Of a stretch of DNA of 8,294 nt, positions 5,850 to 8,294 are shown piece after piece. Source of the stretch: JBBQBQ01 sp038317685. Lineage in GTDB: Bacteria; Desulfobacterota; Desulfuromonadia; Desulfuromonadales; DDH964. The DNA is taken from positions 1 through 8,294 of the forward strand of contig JBBQBQ010000158.1 in NCBI GenBank assembly GCA_038317685.1, in the 5' to 3' direction. How positions within the stretch are numbered: position 1 is the first letter of the stretch; every line of letters begins with the position of its first letter. Position numbers and translations under genes: made by a program. The notes beneath the pieces were generated by a model. It was given only the letters and a program-made list of their open reading frames with translations, was not told the DNA's origin and did no database searches.

Positions 5850-6306
5850 ACATCGTGACCTGCCTGATTTGGAACGCATTCTCCGCGCTACCGGTGCCTT
5901 CAACGGCCCCGAAGTCGAATGCGCCATGGAACTGCTGCACATCGTTCTCGACGACCCGGCCCAGCAGGATTACCTGGTGACCGTCGCCGAAGAGGCCGGG
6001 CAGGTCGCCGGCTATATCCTTTACGGCCCGGTCCCGGTCACCGAAGGGAACTTTGATATTTACTGGATCGCAACCGATCCGTCGGTCCAGGGGAAAGGCC
6101 TCGGTCGCCAGCTCATGAGCTGGGCCGAAGCTGACGCCCGCCGCCGGGGAGCACGTCTGGTCTGTCTGGAAACCTCCTCCCAGGGAGGCTACGAGCGAAC
6201 CCGAAGGTTCTACGACAACGCCGGCTACACCATGGAATCGTGCATCCGGGATTTCTACAAACCGGGTGATGACCGACTCACCTATGTCAAACGCTTTTCC
6301 TCCTAA
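5836..6306 (+). CDS. GNAT-family N-acetyltransferase
   Basis: This 156-residue protein has the GNAT fold. The acetyl-CoA pyrophosphate loop is VQGKGLG (84-90), after the beta strand FDIYWIATDP (73-82). The C-terminal part LETSSQGGYERTRRFYDNAG (111-130) then YTMESCIRDFYKPGDDRLTY (131-150) is typical of small-molecule amine acetyltransferases. AAGGAG (5823-5828) precedes the ATG by 7 nt. The start overlaps ligase 2, and the stop TAA overlaps the ribosome site of the KamA gene. By context it probably acetylates the aminomutase product or a peptide built by the ligases. It is much shorter than the beta-lysine acetyltransferase AblB (roughly 270 residues) and I do not call it that. The family is certain; the substrate is unknown. 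Confidence 0.86.
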   Translation: MRSLEHRDLPDLERILRATGAFNGPEVECAMELLHIVLDDPAQQDYLVTVAEEAGQVAGYILYGPVPVTEGNFDIYWIATDPSVQGKGLGRQLMSWAEADARRRGARLVCLETSSQGGYERTRRFYDNAGYTMESCIRDFYKPGDDRLTYVKRFSS

Positions 6307-6319
6307 GGAGAAGAAGAGG

Positions 6320-7405
6320 ATGGAGACCTGGCAGAAACTTTTGCAGGCAAGCATTACCCGTCCCGGAGCTTTGACGCGCCGCTTCGGCGTCGACCCCCAC
6401 CCCTTGGAGGCGGTTGCTGACCGCTACCCGATGCGGGTCAACCCCTATTATCTCGGCCTGATCCGGGAGGTCGACGATCCGATCTGGCGCCAGGCGGTCC
6501 CCTCCGCCGAAGAACTGGAAGATGCGGTCTGCGTAGCGGATCCCCTCGACGAGGAAAACCAGAGCCCGGTGCCGAACCTGGTTCACCGCTACCCCGACCG
6601 GGCCTTGTTTCTGGTCTCTTCGGAATGCGCCATGTATTGCCGGTTTTGCACCCGCAAACGCAAAGTCGGCGGTGAAAACATGGTCATCAACCGGGAAACA
6701 ATCAGCGCCGGAATCGACTATATCCGCAGCCATCCGGAGATCCGCGATGTGATCCTCTCCGGTGGGGATCCTCTGCTCCTGGCCGATGAGCGCCTGGAGT
6801 GGATTCTCCAGGAGCTGCGCGCGATTCCGTCCCTGGAGATCATCCGCATCGGCACCCGGGTACCGGTGGTCCTGCCACAGCGGATTACCCCCAATCTGGT
6901 TCGGCTGCTGCGCAAGTTTCACCCCCTCTACATCAATACCCACTTCAACCATCCCGACGAGATCACCGAGATTTCCGCCAAAGCCTGCGGGCGCTTGGCC
7001 GATGCCGGGATCCCCCTCGGCAACCAGACGGTCCTGCTGCGCGGGGTCAACGACGACCCTGCGGTCATGAAACGTCTGATGCAAAAGCTCCTGACGATCC
7101 GGGTCAAGCCCTACTACATCTACCAGGCCGATTTGGTGCAGGGGACCAACCATTTTCGCACCAGCGTCGAGGAGGGGATCGAAATCGTCCGGGCCCTGCG
7201 TGGCCACACTTCGGGGCTGGGGGTGCCCGCCTACGTCATCGACGCTCCCGGCGGCGGCGGAAAGATCCCGATCCTCCCTGACTACCTGCAGTCCCTGGGG
7301 GACGAAGTCGTCCTGAAAAACTACCGGGGGGACACCTACCGCTATCCGAACGCCCAGCGCCAGGTGGCGGAGGAACAGCGGCAAGCGGCCAATGACAGGA
7401 AGTAG
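6320..7405 (+). CDS. kamA: KamA-family radical SAM aminomutase (lysine 2,3-aminomutase-like)
   Basis: This protein has 361 residues. The radical SAM cluster motif CAMYCRFC gives C103, C107 and C110, followed by TRKRKVG. SGGDPL is at 147-152. The PLP lysine lies in DAPGGGGK (K315). D271 (YQADL) and D308 (VIDAP) match the two aspartates that bind the substrate side-chain ammonium in clostridial lysine 2,3-aminomutase. In glutamate 2,3-aminomutase these are not aspartate. It therefore most likely converts L-lysine to beta-lysine using SAM, a 4Fe-4S cluster and PLP. The GGGGK ending and length separate it from EpmB. It is shorter than the clostridial enzyme (about 416), lacking its extra C-terminal region. 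The ATG at 6320 has AAGGAG at 6305-6310. It is the last gene of the operon. Confidence 0.88.
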   Translation: METWQKLLQASITRPGALTRRFGVDPHPLEAVADRYPMRVNPYYLGLIREVDDPIWRQAVPSAEELEDAVCVADPLDEENQSPVPNLVHRYPDRALFLVSSECAMYCRFCTRKRKVGGENMVINRETISAGIDYIRSHPEIRDVILSGGDPLLLADERLEWILQELRAIPSLEIIRIGTRVPVVLPQRITPNLVRLLRKFHPLYINTHFNHPDEITEISAKACGRLADAGIPLGNQTVLLRGVNDDPAVMKRLMQKLLTIRVKPYYIYQADLVQGTNHFRTSVEEGIEIVRALRGHTSGLGVPAYVIDAPGGGGKIPILPDYLQSLGDEVVLKNYRGDTYRYPNAQRQVAEEQRQAANDRK

Positions 7406-7495
7406 CAGCCGGGACTTGCTTCAGGAGCGAGAGTGAATATGACTGATCAACCCCGCTGAACCGGCCTGGGGTTCTCCCTTCCCTGAAGTTTCGAC

Positions 7496-7524
7496 TTGAA
7501 ATTTTTCCCCGCAAGGGTTAATAT
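7496..7524 (+). promoter_or_regulatory. Sigma70-type promoter for proposed small RNA 1
   Basis: TTGAAA (7496-7501) and TAATAT (7519-7524) are separated by the ideal 17 bp. No protein start with a ribosome site follows; instead two hairpins and a T-run come within 80 nt. Predicted start is near 7531. Confidence 0.5.
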
Positions 7525-7530
7525 CAGAGT

Positions 7531-7605
7531 CGAGCTTTGGCCTGGTTTCCAGGACAAAGATTTGGCCCCGTACACACCCCCCCTCCGTGTACGGGGTCTT
7601 TTATT
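7531..7605 (+). ncRNA. Proposed small RNA 1 (two hairpins, C-rich terminator loop)
   Basis: About 75 nt. The first hairpin pairs CTTTG (7535-7539) with CAAAG (7555-7559) and CCTGG (7541-7545) with CCAGG (7549-7553), with a single G-A mismatch and a TTT loop. The second is the terminator, CCCCGTACAC with GTGTACGGGG, whose loop carries seven C residues then TCC. The C-rich loop is complementary to ribosome binding sites, as in RsaE-type or 6C-type regulatory RNAs. It has its own promoter and contains no credible reading frame. It could instead be only a strong terminator zone after kamA. Confidence 0.42.
7566..7605 (+). terminator. Intrinsic terminator 1 after kamA
   Basis: CCCCGTACAC (7566-7575) and GTGTACGGGG (7587-7596) form a perfect 10-bp stem around an 11-nt C-rich loop, followed by TCTTTTATT. 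On the opposite strand no T-run follows, so it acts rightward. Confidence 0.9.
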
Positions 7606-7641
7606 GCCCATTCTCAGGCTCATCCCCCTGCAAAAACTACG

Positions 7642-7670
7642 TTGCATGTTGCTTGACCATCCAGTAAAAT
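7642..7670 (+). promoter_or_regulatory. Possible promoter for proposed small RNA 2
   Basis: TAAAAT (7665-7670) matches five of six -10 bases. TTGCAT (7642-7647), 17 bp upstream, is a weak -35. The expected start is about 7677, just ahead of the second hairpin pair. Confidence 0.35.
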
Positions 7671-7681
7671 TACCTAATGTT

Positions 7682-7713
7682 CCCCTGGCACCCCAAACAG
7701 CCAGGGGCTTTTT
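7682..7713 (+). terminator. Intrinsic terminator 2
   Basis: CCCCTGGC and GCCAGGGG make a perfect 8-bp stem with a 10-nt loop, followed by CTTTTT. Confidence 0.85.
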
Positions 7714-7750
7714 GCCCCGTGATCCCCCTCCTTCACGGGGCATTTTTTAT
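7714..7750 (+). terminator. Intrinsic terminator 3
   Basis: GCCCCGTGA and TCACGGGGC make a perfect 9-bp stem with a 10-nt C-rich loop, followed by ATTTTTTATT. It starts immediately after the T-run of terminator 2. Confidence 0.9.
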
Positions 7751-7860
7751 TCAGCCGGGCATCCCCTCTAAAGTCGGGTCGTTCCCGGTCCGTTCGGTTC
7801 CCATTCCTCGCAGAGCCCCCTCTCAAAAACCTCCGGCATCGGTTATGGGCAGGGCATTTA

Positions 7861-7869
7861 TGCTATCCT
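7861..7869 (+). promoter_or_regulatory. Possible extended -10 promoter of the DUF255 gene
   Basis: TGCTATCCT is a TG-extended -10 element. No good -35 box is seen 17 bp upstream. It would give a leader of only about 17 nt before the ATG at 7893, still including the AAGGAG site. The 7751-7860 stretch holds nothing else I can support. Confidence 0.3.
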
Positions 7870-7892
7870 GAAGTTCAGGAAAGGAGCATTCT

Positions 7893-8294
7893 ATGTCGCT
7901 TGCATCCTCCCGCTTCGATGATCCGGTCAGCCGCCTTTCCGCGGTCGACACCAGCGATCTCCCCTCCGACGGCCGGCCCCGCTACAATCGGCTGATTTTC
8001 GAAAAAAGTCCCTACCTGCTGCAGCATGCCGAGAATCCCGTCGACTGGTCAGCGTGGGACGAGGCGGCCCTTGACCGCGCCCGCAAGGAGAACCGGCCGA
8101 TCTTCCTCTCCATCGGCTACTCCACCTGCCACTGGTGCCACGTCATGGCCCATGAATCGTTCGAAGACCCGGCCGTGGCTGAAATCCTCAATCGTGACTT
8201 CGTGGCCATCAAGGTCGATCGTGAAGAACGCCCCGATATCGATGCCACCTATATGACTGCCTGCCAAATGCTGACCGGCAGCGGCGGCTGGCCC
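7893..8294 (+). CDS. DUF255 thioredoxin-fold protein (YyaL/SPATA20 type), 5' part
   Basis: The first 134 residues of a protein that runs off the window; the family is usually about 600-700 residues. The hallmark block NRLIFEKSPYLLQHAENPVD (32-51) is followed by RPIFLSIGYSTCHWCHVMAH (68-87). The latter holds the thioredoxin-like C79-x-x-C82 pair followed by H83. Then come VAIKVDREERPDID (104-117) and LTGSGGWP at the edge. Complete members have this N-terminal thioredoxin-like domain and a C-terminal (alpha/alpha) barrel. They occur from bacteria to mammals, and their function is poorly known. The ATG at 7893 has AAGGAG (7881-7886) 6 nt upstream. It is preceded by three terminators, so it is a separate transcription unit. 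Confidence 0.92.
   Translation, partial: MSLASSRFDDPVSRLSAVDTSDLPSDGRPRYNRLIFEKSPYLLQHAENPVDWSAWDEAALDRARKENRPIFLSIGYSTCHWCHVMAHESFEDPAVAEILNRDFVAIKVDREERPDIDATYMTACQMLTGSGGWP

Larger units (their letters stand above)
7677..7750 (+). ncRNA. Proposed small RNA 2, sister of small RNA 1
   Basis: About 74 nt, with the same layout as small RNA 1. A first hairpin (CCCCTGGC 7682-7689 with GCCAGGGG 7700-7707) is followed by CTTTTT. A second hairpin (GCCCCGTGA 7714-7722 with TCACGGGGC 7733-7741) has the loop TCCCCCTCCT, then ATTTTTTATT. The CCCCCTCC in the loop and the TTTTATT tail repeat those of small RNA 1 (7579-7586 and 7599-7605). The first hairpin has its own T-run and may terminate many transcripts, in which case only a ~37-nt RNA would form. 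Confidence 0.35.

Noticed and set aside
5836..6306. AblB beta-lysine acetyltransferase
   Set aside because: The protein is only 156 residues, much shorter than AblB, so only a generic GNAT call is supported although a related role is possible.
6320..7405. EpmB (EF-P lysine aminomutase)
   Set aside because: The C-terminal DAPGGGGK motif and CAMYCRFCTRKRKVG differ from EpmB, and no epmA or efp gene is near.
7449..7473. Intrinsic terminator right after kamA (AACCCC ... GGGGTT)
   Set aside because: Only six base pairs, a 13-nt loop and no T-run; the strong terminator comes at 7566-7605.

Overview
The window is GC-rich bacterial DNA. It most likely comes from the Desulfuromonadia (the Geobacter / Desulfuromonas / Pelobacter group). 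The strongest marker is a complete triheme c7 cytochrome at 3071-3364 that closely resembles the Geobacter PpcA family. The gene style fits too: short overlapping operons, strong AAGGAG ribosome sites and a KamA-type aminomutase. The assignment is inference from gene content; no search was run.

Layout. (1) 1-130 looks like the right end of an IS21-type insertion sequence. It abuts the last ~149 codons of a CcoI/FixI-type copper P-type ATPase (131-578), which has lost everything upstream. (2) 587-1864 is the rest of a cbb3 cytochrome oxidase assembly operon, with overlapping genes: ccoS, a FixH/YtkA-like secreted or anchored protein, and a DsbD_2-type membrane protein of the 'sulfite exporter TauE/SafE' class. 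(3) On the minus strand, 1891-2805 encodes an unusual membrane-bound regulator: an XRE helix-turn-helix, one membrane helix, and an outside domain with a perfect EF-hand loop. It is divergent from (4) the c7 cytochrome (3071-3364), which has its own terminator. The shared 265-bp intergenic region carries direct and inverted repeats. (5) 3561-7405 is a four-gene operon: two D-Ala-D-Ala-ligase-like ATP-grasp enzymes, a GNAT acetyltransferase, and a KamA-family (lysine 2,3-aminomutase-like) radical SAM enzyme. A ~164-nt leader precedes it that can fold strongly and can pair with the first ribosome binding site. (6) 7406-7892 has no protein gene that I can support. It contains two tandem promoter-hairpin-terminator units of nearly equal size whose terminator loops share CCCCCTCC; I propose a pair of small RNAs. 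(7) 7893-8294 is the start of a DUF255 thioredoxin-fold protein (YyaL/SPATA20 type) that runs off the window.

How the parts work together. Region 2 would mature copper and heme in a cbb3 oxidase, but the ATPase copy here is broken, so the module may be dead or served by another copy. The c7 cytochrome is a periplasmic electron carrier, and the neighbouring membrane-spanning regulator could couple an outside signal to its transcription. The operon in region 5 looks biosynthetic: an aminomutase that could make beta-lysine, an acetyltransferase, and two amide-forming ligases. A small acylated beta-amino-acid peptide, perhaps a compatible solute, is the most attractive hypothesis, and it is the best candidate in the window for an undescribed system.
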